A stretch of 64,000 bases of DNA, from NCBI GenBank assembly GCA_022385805.1, contig MU277685.1:124001-188000 (forward strand), given 5' to 3'. Shown in pieces: positions 23,567-32,816 of this stretch. The notes beneath the pieces were generated by a model. That model did not search any database and was not told the origin of the DNA. It saw nothing but the letters and a program-made list of their open reading frames with translations. The number at the start of each line of letters is the position of its first letter. Position 1 is the first letter of the stretch. The position numbers were made by a program, and so were the translations under genes. Source of the DNA: Pilatotrama ljubarskyi (Eukaryota; Basidiomycota; Agaricomycetes; Polyporales; Polyporaceae).

Positions 23567-26365
23567 CTACCGACCGTCCGAAGACGTACGGCCGATGCCC
23601 TTCTTCGCCAGCTCCTTCGACCAATCCCGCAGGATGTGCTTTTGCACCTTCCCGCTCGCCGTCTTCGGAATCTCCTCTGGCACCCCGTCCTCACCCAAGA
23701 ACCACACCCACGCCGGCGAGTTCTGATGCAGAAACCCACAGAACAGACATGATCAGCGCATCGTGCGGAGGCAATAAGACGGGAGGTGCGTGTCCGCCCA
23801 GCTAGCCAAGTGCGGTAGTTTGCGCTACCAACGCCCGACCAGATCGCAAGGTACACCACACACACTCCGACGCAGGCGAACAGAAGGGGCACGTACCTGC
23901 GGGTTCATCCCCTCTGCGACCACGCGTCGCGTTTCCTCCTTGGAGATCGCCGTGTGGGGCTCCCGCACGATCCACGCCCCGACCACTTCCCCGTATTTCG
24001 AGTCGGGCACGGCAACCACCGCTGCCTCGCGAATATGAGGGTGTGCCGTTAAAATGTTCTCTATCTGCACGGGGAATAGGTTCTAAAAACGCGAACGCGG
24101 CTTCAGTATGCAGTCAACTGTGCAGGGTAGCTCGCCCACCTCTCCTCCGCGAATGATGATATCCTTGATCCTTCCCACAACTATTTTTTTCGGGGTCAGC
24201 AAGGGATATGCGGCTCAGGCAAACGAAGCTCTTACTCCTCAGATACCCCTCCTCGTCCATAATGCCCTCATCTCCGGTGTGCATCCATATTGTGCCATTC
24301 TCGTCCGGCTGCATCACGCGCGCTGTCTGTTCGGGGTCATTCCAATACCTGCACGCCCCTCAGCATGCGCTTCCGGATGCACACGGCTCGCAAAGGACAC
24401 TCACCCTTTCTGCACAAGGTAACCCGATACGAGGATCTCGCCGGGCGTGTTCACAGGCACTACGCGTCCCTCAAGGTCCACCACCTTCGCCTTGACGTGG
24501 GGGAGGATCTTGCCGACTGTCTCGACGCGCTTGATGACAGGATCCTCCGGTGTTGTCTGGAACGAGACGGGACTGCGTGGCAGGTCAATCTATTGCACGT
24601 GCATGACAGACGGCCGGCGCGCAAAAGAGCTCGTACCTCGTCTCGGCTGCAGAAGCAAACGTCAGCGTAGAGCCCGTAGGCGAAGTAGGCGTTTGCTTAC
24701 TCATGCCATACGCGACAGTCAACTCCGTCAGGTTGAGTTTCTCGATGAGCTGCTTCATGAGGTCGATCGGTATCGGCGAGCCTGCCGCGATACCCGTCCT
24801 ACGCCGCATGAGTACGTTCAAGATATCCTGCAGCTCCTCGCGACGCGTGCTCACCGTAGACTCCTGGTGTCGATCAGATCCCCCTGCTCCCTCCTTCTCT
24901 GCACCTCCGCGAGGACGCCCAGGAAATGCGTTGGCACGCCGTGGAGGGCGGTGCACCGTTCCTGCGTGACAGCGTCGACGATGGCGGGTGGGTTGAATAT
25001 CTCGGACGGATAGACGATACATGCGCCGTGCGTCCATGCGGCAAGGTTTCCTAGGACGAGGCGTATGCAGCACATGGAAGGTCAGTTACTGCCGCGACCT
25101 GAGAGATGGGAGGCACACTTATCAAAGCAGTGGAATAGTGGTGGGACGTTGCCTGAGAAGGTGGGTCAGATGAGAGTGCGATGCAGAGCGGTACGCGCGT
25201 TCTTACATAGGACATCGGACGGCTTGAGATGCATGCAACGGCCGATCGACAGTCCGTTATTGAGCAAATTATGATGCGTCAGCTGTGCGGATTTGAGCAT
25301 TTGCATGCTTTGCACGAGGTGCACGACTGCTACTCACGGAAACAGCTTTTGGTGCGCCAGTTGTCCCGCTGCAGAAGGATGCGAAGCGTCAGTGCGGTCG
25401 CAAAGTAATCACATCGCACCTCCACAAACCTCGTGAACTGCAAGTTGATCACGTCGTCCACCTGAAGGCCCGCCATGATATCCTCGACCCTCCTCCGCTC
25501 CTCGGTGTCTTCCCTCCATACGAGGAGCTCCCTGAAGTCCACCGCGGGCTTCACATCTTCGAGCTCGCGCTCAAACTGTTTGAGCTCCCCGGTGTTGTCC
25601 ACCACGATGAGGTGCCGGAGCTCGGGCAGCGCGGCCTCCTGGATGTCGCCCGGCTTCGAGTTCGCGAGCGCGGGGAACGCGTCGCAGAGCATGCGCACGT
25701 ACGCGGACGTGCGGATGCGCGGGACGACGAAGAGGTGGCTCACGCCGACTAGTTTGAGCGTGTTCACCTAGCAGCAGAGGGTCGGTCACTTCAGCGCTCG
25801 CTCACAAGAGACGTATCAGGCCGTTGCGAGAAACACACCAACTCTGGCAAGCGATACGCGGGATTGAGCGTGACGAGAATGGCGCCTACGCTCGCGCACG
25901 CCCACTGCAGGCAAGCGTACGCACTGCCGCACCAGCAGGTCAGAGTCGCTTGCACACCTCGCCGATGCCACGAAACACAGCGCACCTGTTATTGCCCATG
26001 ATGACCCCGACGCGATCGCCCTTCTTGACACCCAAGTCCAGCAGCCCCCTCGCGAGGGCCTGTATATGCCTGTCGAACTCCGCAAAGTCCCAAGCGAGAT
26101 GGCGCGCGTCGCCGAGGTTGCGCGACAGCGGCCCGCCGTGCGGGCGCACCTGCTCCTGGCGCGCAATGAGCGCGGGCTGCGCGCTGTGCACGTCGAGGAT
26201 GTCCTGCCGGAAGTACGTGGGCAAGGTCTTCGCGACGAGCGGGGGCTCGGTGGGCCCCTCCACCGCCGACAGCGCGAGACGACCTCCTGGCAGCGGGGGC
26301 GGGGGCGGGACTGTCGTCGAGAGGCGCCGCAGAGCCGTCCTGGCGAGTACGGTAGACCTGCGCAT
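23567..26365 (-). CDS. Acyl-CoA synthetase (AMP-forming), mitochondrial-type
   Basis: Model complement(join(23567..23722, 23897..24082, 24140..24180, 24236..24348, 24405..24572, 24637..24646, 24701..24798, 24855..25062, 25123..25152, 25207..25282, 25338..25368, 25430..25767, 25839..25923, 25986..26365)), 639 aa. The enzyme activates a fatty acid to acyl-AMP and then acyl-CoA; it is closest in feel to medium-chain ACSF2-type ligases. The N terminus (MRRSTVLARTALRRL) lacks acidic residues and looks like a mitochondrial presequence. Core motifs: SGTTGAPKAVS (AMP-binding loop), PPLFHCFGLVLGN, YGMTETSPVSF, MHTGDEG, GRIKDIIIRGGENLFP, and PKTASGKVQK with the catalytic Lys. Two oddities are needed to keep these motifs: an AT-AC intron at 25063-25122 and a 10-nt exon at 24637-24646. 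The other introns are GT-AG. Confidence 0.93.
24637..24646 (-). other. 10-nt microexon of the acyl-CoA ligase
   Basis: It supplies most of the Thr-Glu-Thr-Ser of the conserved YGMTETSP motif. The acceptor is TTCTGCAG and the donor GTACGA. Splicing past it would shift the frame. Confidence 0.8.
25063..25122 (-). other. AT-AC intron in the acyl-CoA ligase
   Basis: 60-nt intron on the minus strand that begins ATAAGTGTGC and ends GTGCTGCATAC. Removing exactly this segment joins FHCF-G to LVLGN, the conserved sequence of this ligase family, in frame. No GT-AG pair in the stretch does so. A CTGAC branch-like motif lies about 18 nt before the end. The ATAAGT start fits U2-type AT-AC introns better than the U12 consensus ATATCC. 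Confidence 0.75.
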
Positions 26366-27819
26366 CTCGAGAGGGTGTAGGTGAGAGAGAGAAAGAGGAG
26401 GACGGGGAGGAGGACGAGGGCGCGGGGTAGGGCGGGGTGCTCGAAGAGTCGATCGCTACCCCGGATTCGGATGCGGGGCGCTCGGCAATCCGGGGTAAGG
26501 CGGCGGGCCACCATGGCCAGGTGACCGCGCCCCCGTCCGCGTTCGCCATCCTCCTGATCACCGTTGGCGCACTCGAGGGCATCGCTGACAGACGTGGCGC
26601 TGCGCTGGTGGCCGACGCGCAACGGAACTACACCGATCTGTCTGTGGAAAATTGGGGGAAATGGCACGGTGAGACATGCGGGGCAGGGACAGCATCGCGG
26701 TCACTTGAGCTCCAGGATGCAGCTGATACATACAGTACTAGTAGTGAAAGGAGCCTTTTCCTTGCAAAATGTAAGCGACATCAAGGTTATACCGTACTGC
26801 ATAGGCCGATCTGCGTGGTCATGAAAACCACAAATGTATTCGAGGCAGTTGGACACTCTGCATTGGCATCGACTGTTACAAGTGTCTGAATGAAACATCT
26901 CTGAAAGACCTGACTGACTCTCCAATCACGAAGATATACTGTCCCGTCCCCAGAAGCTGCGGAAGCGCCCGTGCGACCCCAGAAGCTGCGAATTGCCTGC
27001 AGTTCTACCATCTCGCAACGATCTGTGACAAAACATATCTCAGTAGACACTGCTGATTGATAAATACATGTACGTGAAGGATTGGGAAAATTTGGCCCCC
27101 GTTTGAGTGAGATATGGGTGTCGAATTGATGCCAAGGGGGCCACATGCCCACGTTTTGCGCTGTGTTCCTCTCCCTGCTCCTCAAGACCTCGTCTGAATG
27201 GCTCCATCTCACGTATACTACATCTATAATGACCTAGGATTTTATTGTCCAGAGGTAGAGAAGCGTGCGGCCCTAGGAGAGTATCTGTACAATGAACATG
27301 ACCCCAATCCAGCTACCCGCAGCTTCTGGGGTCAGATGACATTTTCGCAGCTAGCTTCTTCGACATGCAGGATTTTATTTTCCTCCCTTTTGATAATGAT
27401 GGACAGCGCCTCAAACTATCTACTCATGAAGGTCTCGTAAGATTTAGTGATGAGCGGCAGGAGTTGCAGGAGGGACACGCTCAAGCGCGCAGGTTCTGGG
27501 GTCGTGATAGTACGGTACAAAGTCAACGTTGCTATAAGGGCGCCGTCGACATACGTACCGAGCATGAGCGCCTACTATACCCGACGATATATGTAGCTCC
27601 TTGGGGCTGCTTGCAAAGCGTCGTCGGACTCAACGATAGTTGACCTGTCACTCTCATCCGTTTCTGAACTTTTTGTGAATATTGCAAGTTCTGTAATAGA
27701 TACATCATGGTCTTCGTCTAGCTATGACATATGTACAACAGATGCGAGCAGTGGTCTGTCTAGCGATGCATCCGGTCATGAATGCGGTGAGTAACATAAG
27801 CCAGGTCATGATGACCCTC
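26366..27819. other. Gene-free stretch with repeated 14-mer
   Basis: 1.45 kb between the acyl-CoA ligase start and the stop of the coiled-coil gene. AT-rich relative to its flanks. No domain in any frame (a 141-codon minus frame at 26787-27212 is unconvincing). It contains four copies of a CCCCAGAA-type 14-mer, listed separately. Confidence 0.5.
26948..27501. repeat. Dispersed 14-bp repeat in both orientations
   Basis: CCCCAGAAGCTGCG occurs at 26948-26961 and 26977-26990, exactly inverted at 27318-27331, and inverted with one mismatch at 27488-27501. The two left copies are 29 bp apart, the two right copies 170 bp. The arrangement could be the ends of a small non-autonomous element or a cluster of protein-binding sites. 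No transposase remnant was seen. Confidence 0.6.
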
Positions 27820-29999
27820 CTATGAAGCCGAGCCTGCTTTCCCCGACGTTGACGCAGTGGGGGCCACAGCCTGTGCGACCGCGGTACGAGGCGCGAATGG
27901 CGTCGACCCAGGATTGAGCTCAGACTTGGCCGGAACCTGTGGCGTCCCCTGTGTTGACTGCGAATGCGCCCTACTCCGCGTCGGGTCGAACGCCGGTGCG
28001 CGCCCTGACAGATTCGAACCTGCGTTCATACTATTCGAGGCGCCCCCCGGCGTTGAGGACGGGACAGGGGTCGGCGATGCGGAGGACGAGCCTGACCCGG
28101 AGCCACCTGCCTGAGGGTGAGGGTGAGGGTGAGGGTGTGCGTGGAAGCCGCCGCGATGTGGGTGGTTGGCCTTGCGGTGCCCTGGGTTCCCGTGTGATGG
28201 AAGGTGGATCACCCCCGGGACCGTGTTCGCGCCCATCGGAAAAGACGCGCGTCCTGCTGGGCGGTGTGCAGGCTCAGGGTGTCCCATCGATCGGGGAGGG
28301 GGAAAGGAGGGGCGAGGGTGATGATGTACGTGCGGTTGGTTGTGCATGTGGGGATTTGAGTGCCGTTTGCGTGGGTGGACGTGGTGCTGATGCTGGTGTG
28401 GGTGGAAGTTGTTGAGGTGCGGCGGGGGTGGGCCATGAGGCTGATTGGGATGTCGTGCTGGTAGGGCATGGGTTCGCTCTCCTTCGGGTGAGCTGTCGTC
28501 TTTCGACCGACCATCCGACGTCGTCCGGCTACCGTCCTCGGACTCGGCGGCTGCTTCGCCCTCATACCCGTAGGGGTCCCGTTCAATGCGCTCCCGCTCC
28601 TCCTCGAGTTTGCGCAGCTTATCCTCCAACTCGGCGAGGACACCTCCGTCGCCTTCCAGCTTCTCCCGCTTCCCAGTCAGCTTGTCTAGCCGGTTTACGA
28701 GACCGGCAAGCTCAGACTGCATCGACTCCGCCCGCGCCTTCTCCCTTCGCTCCGCCTCCTCTCGCCGTGCACGAACATGCTCCGCCTCCTCCTTAACCTG
28801 AACCCACTCCTTCTCCAGGTTGGCCTTGTCCTTCTCGAGCTCGGGTAGCTTGGCTTCGATGTCCTTGATGAGCTCCTCGATGTCGCGAGCAGCTGCAAGG
28901 GTCTGCTTCACAGCCTGTTGTAACGCGAGGATCTTCTGGCGTGCGCGGCTCTCTCCGGCAGCATATCGGTCTGATGCTCGCTTCAGGGTGTCGATCTCGG
29001 AGCGCAGGGCCGCGTCCGCCTTCTGCGACTCTTTCCTTGCAGACTTCAAAGACGACGTAAGTGTAGAGTGCTCGGCGTTTAGGAGGCTGAGAGTATGTGT
29101 AAGTTGCAATCGACGGTCCTCGAGGGTGAACTGCGCGGGAGCCGGGGTAGTTGTATGGGCGCCGTTGGCGTGACCGGGCGCCGTCGATAAGGGGATGGAT
29201 GAGGACATGGCTGCGTCGGACGGGTTTGCTGCGGGCTCGACGGGATCTGCATCTGGCAATGCTGTTTCCGAGCGCGCCTCGGTGTCTATATGGAGATAGA
29301 GAGATGAGCGTCGTGTTTTAAATATACTGTATATGGCGGCCAGGTGATCCAGCATCGAAATTGGGTTCGTCTCTGCGTCTAGCTAGGGCCTACAATGTGG
29401 CGAGATAGTGGCGAGGTAGACTTTGCCGTCCAGGATGGTGGCATGGTCAGTCGCTCTCAGGACATGCCCAGAGAGTTCACTGCATTGACGGCGCAGGGTC
29501 CTTGCATTTAACGCCAGACCACCTGGCTGTGCTAGAGAGAATGGTGAAACGTACCAGTCGTGATCTGACCCCGGACGCTAGTGCTCGTCTGTCCTGGTGA
29601 TAGCCCCATCTCGATATCGTATTGTCGCGCGGGCATCAAACCATAGAGAATGATTATGCCTTCATCAAAGACTTCGTCCATCTTCAGGAAGACCCTCTGC
29701 CAGGGCGTGCCATTGACTTTGACAGACAGCCCTTTGGAAAGAATGTCAGCGACGACCTGAGTCGGGCCAGAATCGGTGGTGGTGACGCTGTCGCGGCTTT
29801 GGTCGTCTTCATCTGAGGACGAAAGCCCGAGGGAGGTGGGATCGGGGTTGGAGGCGTCGGTGGCCGAGTATGGGCAAGAAAGGATGAAGGTGACGGAGAC
29901 TGAGGTGATCTCGCGAACGGCGAGGGAGAGGGTAGGGTGCCAAGGCCGTACAGAGTGCCATTCTGTGAACTGATCGTCCATTTTGGTCCGATCGTACAT
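27820..29999 (-). CDS. Coiled-coil protein with Fn3-like N terminus and His-rich tail
   Basis: Model complement(join(27820..29285, 29555..29999)), about 636 aa. The N-terminal 140 residues (WHSVRPWHPTLSLAVREIT; a Ser/Asp-rich loop; LSVKVNGTPWQRVFLKMDEV; LYGLMPARQYDIEM) look like a fibronectin-III-type beta sandwich. About 190 residues of coiled coil follow, rich in Glu/Lys/Arg heptads, then a low-complexity C-terminal half rich in His and Pro (HPHQHQHH and HPHPHPHP) and finally Ser/Thr/Pro. No enzyme motif is visible. The start is uncertain: a CAG acceptor at about 30021 suggests an upstream exon ending in FDINPAVWE, so the true start may lie beyond 30020. The 269-nt intron is longer than average. 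The protein could be a scaffold; I do not recognise a named orthologue. Confidence 0.75.
28113..28137 (+). repeat. GAGGGT hexamer tandem repeat
   Basis: Four copies of GAGGGT plus one base. On the coding (minus) strand they encode the HPHPHPHP run of the His-rich protein. Although the motif resembles a telomere repeat, it is short, coding and internal. Confidence 0.8.
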
Positions 30000-30455
30000 C
30001 TCCCACACCGCAGGGTTTATGTCAAAGGCTGTACGATACAGTTAGCACTGACATACTGAGTCGTGAGCGTGCGACTGAAACGAACTTTGTGCTCAGAGAG
30101 GACGTTTCTTCGCAGACTTAGGCAGCCCCCATTTATGCAGTATCTAGACGAGCGATACTGCAGAGTAACAGAGCCAGACAAGGGGTGAGTCGTTCGAGGA
30201 GGTGGTGGTCGCCTGCAGAGCTCGTTCAGCCACATGCAGAGTCGACTCGCACCTTGCGGTCCGATGGGATCTCACCACAAAATCTCCGGTGATGCAGGAC
30301 GGACAAGTGAAAATAATCACCGAAATAATCCAGATAACCTCATGAATGACGTCACGAGCTGCTGTACCCAATCGTTCCTTCTGGCGTTGGAGGTCCAACG
30401 ACTATCATCGACTGCACCATCACGCTGCTACGCATCAATACATCCCGGATACATC
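30000..30455. promoter_or_regulatory. Divergent promoter, coiled-coil gene / DJ-1 gene
   Basis: 456 bp between the two modelled starts. The part next to 30020 probably contains a first exon of the coiled-coil gene. A 72-codon minus frame spans 30017-30235, but its product shows no similarity I recognise. Confidence 0.4.
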
Positions 30456-31410
30456 ATGCCTTCTGCTCTGATTCTCCTCGCTGACGGCACGGAGGAGATG
30501 GAATTGTAGGCTCCGTCTCCCTGCTTCGCGCGACGTAGTCAAGTTCTGGAATCTGAATCGACCTCGACCAGCACCATCACCTACGACACCCTCGTCCGCG
30601 CCGGCGTGGCTTGCACGTCCGCTTTTGTTTCTGAAGAGAAACGCCAGGGAGACTCTGGGAGCTACGAGTCTAATCCGCCCTTCGCAAAGGGCTCTCGAGG
30701 CATCAAGATCCTCCCCGATACATACTTCTCCCCGCAGGCCGCAACTCCTGTCCGTTGCTGCTGGCGTTGCCTCTTCCCCCAGTTTGATGCTCATAAAATC
30801 GGATATCCAGGATAAGTATGACCTCCTCGTGATCCCCGGTGGGGCGAAAGGAGCGGAGACGATCTCCAGCAACTCTCCAGTCCAGCACCTCATAAGAGAG
30901 TATCTCCAGGCCGGCAAATATGTCGGCATGATTTGTGCAGGTGAGTGATCATTTCTGGAGGAAAGCGTACAGGAAGCTCACGGAACGTTGACAACAGGTA
31001 GCTTGGCTGCTCTCAGGGCAGGTCTTCCAAAGCAGCCGATCACCTCCCACCCCAGCGTCCGCGATCAGCTCAAAGACGGTAGGTCACGGCTGCTTACCTG
31101 AACTTCCACCCTTGACTTCCCACCGTAATCTAGCCTTTGAGTACTCCGAGGATCCAGTTGTCGTCTCTGGGAAGCTCGTCACTAGGTATGTCGATGTGGA
31201 CTTCTCGCGGATAGACGGATGCTGACTATAGCTCGATCAGTCGCGGTCCCGGTACATTTCTACAGGTACTACCCACGTCTTTCAGTGCTGACTCGGTAAC
31301 TAGGCACTGCCTTCCCGTTCGCTCTCACACTAGTTGAATTGCTCTGCGGCAAGGAGAAGCGCGCAGAGGTGGCTGGCCCGATGATCTTCCCAAAGGGTAC
31401 CTTCGCCTGA
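30456..31410 (+). CDS. DJ-1/PfpI family protein
   Basis: Model join(30456..30505, 30572..30749, 30811..30940, 30998..31078, 31134..31185, 31232..31251, 31304..31410), 205 aa, normal for DJ-1. Members are glutathione-independent glyoxalases, deglycases or oxidative-stress chaperones. The fold starts with SALILLADGTEEMEFTITYD (the conserved Glu after ADG), then VRAGVACTSAFV, LLVIPGGAKGAE, and the nucleophile elbow GMICAGSLAAL with Cys at about residue 118. The end is SRGPGTAFPFALTLVELLCG. An insertion of about 15 residues (near EEKRQGDSGSYES) sits before SRGIKILPDT; it could instead be an unspliced intron. One exon is 20 nt. Confidence 0.92.
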
Positions 31411-32816
31411 GCCCATAGACGGAGCAACCAGAAGCAGTGAACGAGCGCCATGTAAGATAGGACCTGCAACACTGAACCGGAGTTCGAGCAGATTGTACGA
31501 TGCATACTTGCACGAGGGATTATGCGATGCATTTCCGTCTCAACTCTTTTCCCCTGCTAGCCCTCCATACCCCCGAAAGCACTTCGATGTCTTCCGACGT
31601 GATTCGCATGGTTGGCGTCCTCGTGGGTGCCGTCCGAAAACGAGTCGTGCTTCTCAGCTGTCTGGGCTCGCGAACTCTGGAAGAACAGCGATGTGGCTCC
31701 ACCTCGCGGTGCGCCGTGGAACCCTGACAGGATCGGCTGATATTCTGGTGGCGAGCAGTGTAGGCGGGCAGGCGGCTTCGTCCTGCTCGAAGGGGAGCTG
31801 GTCATCACCCGGGCCTGTTGATGGCACCAGCGGGGCTCGTAGAGGGGCCGGAGCACTGCGAACGTCAGAGTGCTGGAGGCGTCGCTCGAACCGACCGGGG
31901 CTAGGATGGCGCGGCCCAGCTCCGCTTGTAGTCTATGCCATTGTGGGTTATGGCGAGAGCGAGAGGTAAGGAGGAATAATGATGGCAAGCGTAGATACGA
32001 AAGGGCAGCATATTTCCTGAGCGCGTCGATTGCGGGCTTGAGCTCTGACACGGGAGACTGGACCATCGAGGCGCAAGACCGGCGAAGACGTAGCTCGACC
32101 CCTTTGTGGATGTAGGCTACCTCCTAGGTCCCTTGAGGGCCCAAGGAAAGCCAGGGGGAGCTGGCAGGCCAGGGTAACGACTCCAGAGCAGTCGCAGTGC
32201 GGACCGAGGCGCGGCGGATAGGAGGAAGGGGGTGGCAGAGGAGATCTGGACGCACTGGGTGCGCATCGGATTGCAATACAGCGAGCTTAGAACGGTAAGG
32301 GCGGGAGCATCGAGGTGCAAGAGCGCAGTTGATGCGTCGCTCGACTCCGCGGCGGATTCGCGGCGGTGAAGAGGAAGAGGGGTGGCACCGAGGTCTGCTC
32401 ATGCGAGCATCGTGGAATGAGGGAAAGAGTTGTCCGCTTAGAGAGAGATCTATAAGTACGGGCGCACAGGAGGCTAGCGGCTCGCTACTTTAGGAGAGAG
32501 CAGCCAAGTATAGTCGGGGAATCGGCGCGACGGTTTCTGTCGTCGGTCGCGCAAGCTGTCAACCACTTTTCGTCACAGATCGCCTCCCGATCGGTGGCTG
32601 TCCTCCAGATTCCCATCTCGATTAGCCCGGTCTCTTCTTGAGTCACCGCCGACCCTCGACTTGTACAGACTTGGGCAAGTTCGGTAAGCCCGGGACTCGC
32701 GGACTGGGGCCCTTAGGCCGCGCACTCATTGAGCTGAGGAGAAGCGAGGGATGGATGGATTATGCCTATTAGTACCGGTATGACTATGTGGACGTGTATG
32801 CATGCTATGGTACTTT
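31411..32816. other. Convergent stretch, possible unrecognised gene
   Basis: 1.4 kb between the stops of the DJ-1 and isoleucyl-tRNA synthetase genes. The minus strand has two adjacent open frames (31557-32066, 170 codons; 32117-32320, with a Leu/Ala/Pro-rich product), which could be exons of an uncharacterised gene, but I could not join them by clear splice sites or find a motif. Confidence 0.3.

Noticed and set aside
25063..25122. Explaining the AT-AC intron by a GT donor two codons later
   Set aside because: A donor at GATAA|GTGTGC with any AG acceptor in the stretch gives either a stop or the wrong downstream frame.
28113..28137. Telomere-like GAGGGT repeat
   Set aside because: Only four units, inside a coding exon in frame as His-Pro; not a telomere or interstitial telomeric tract.
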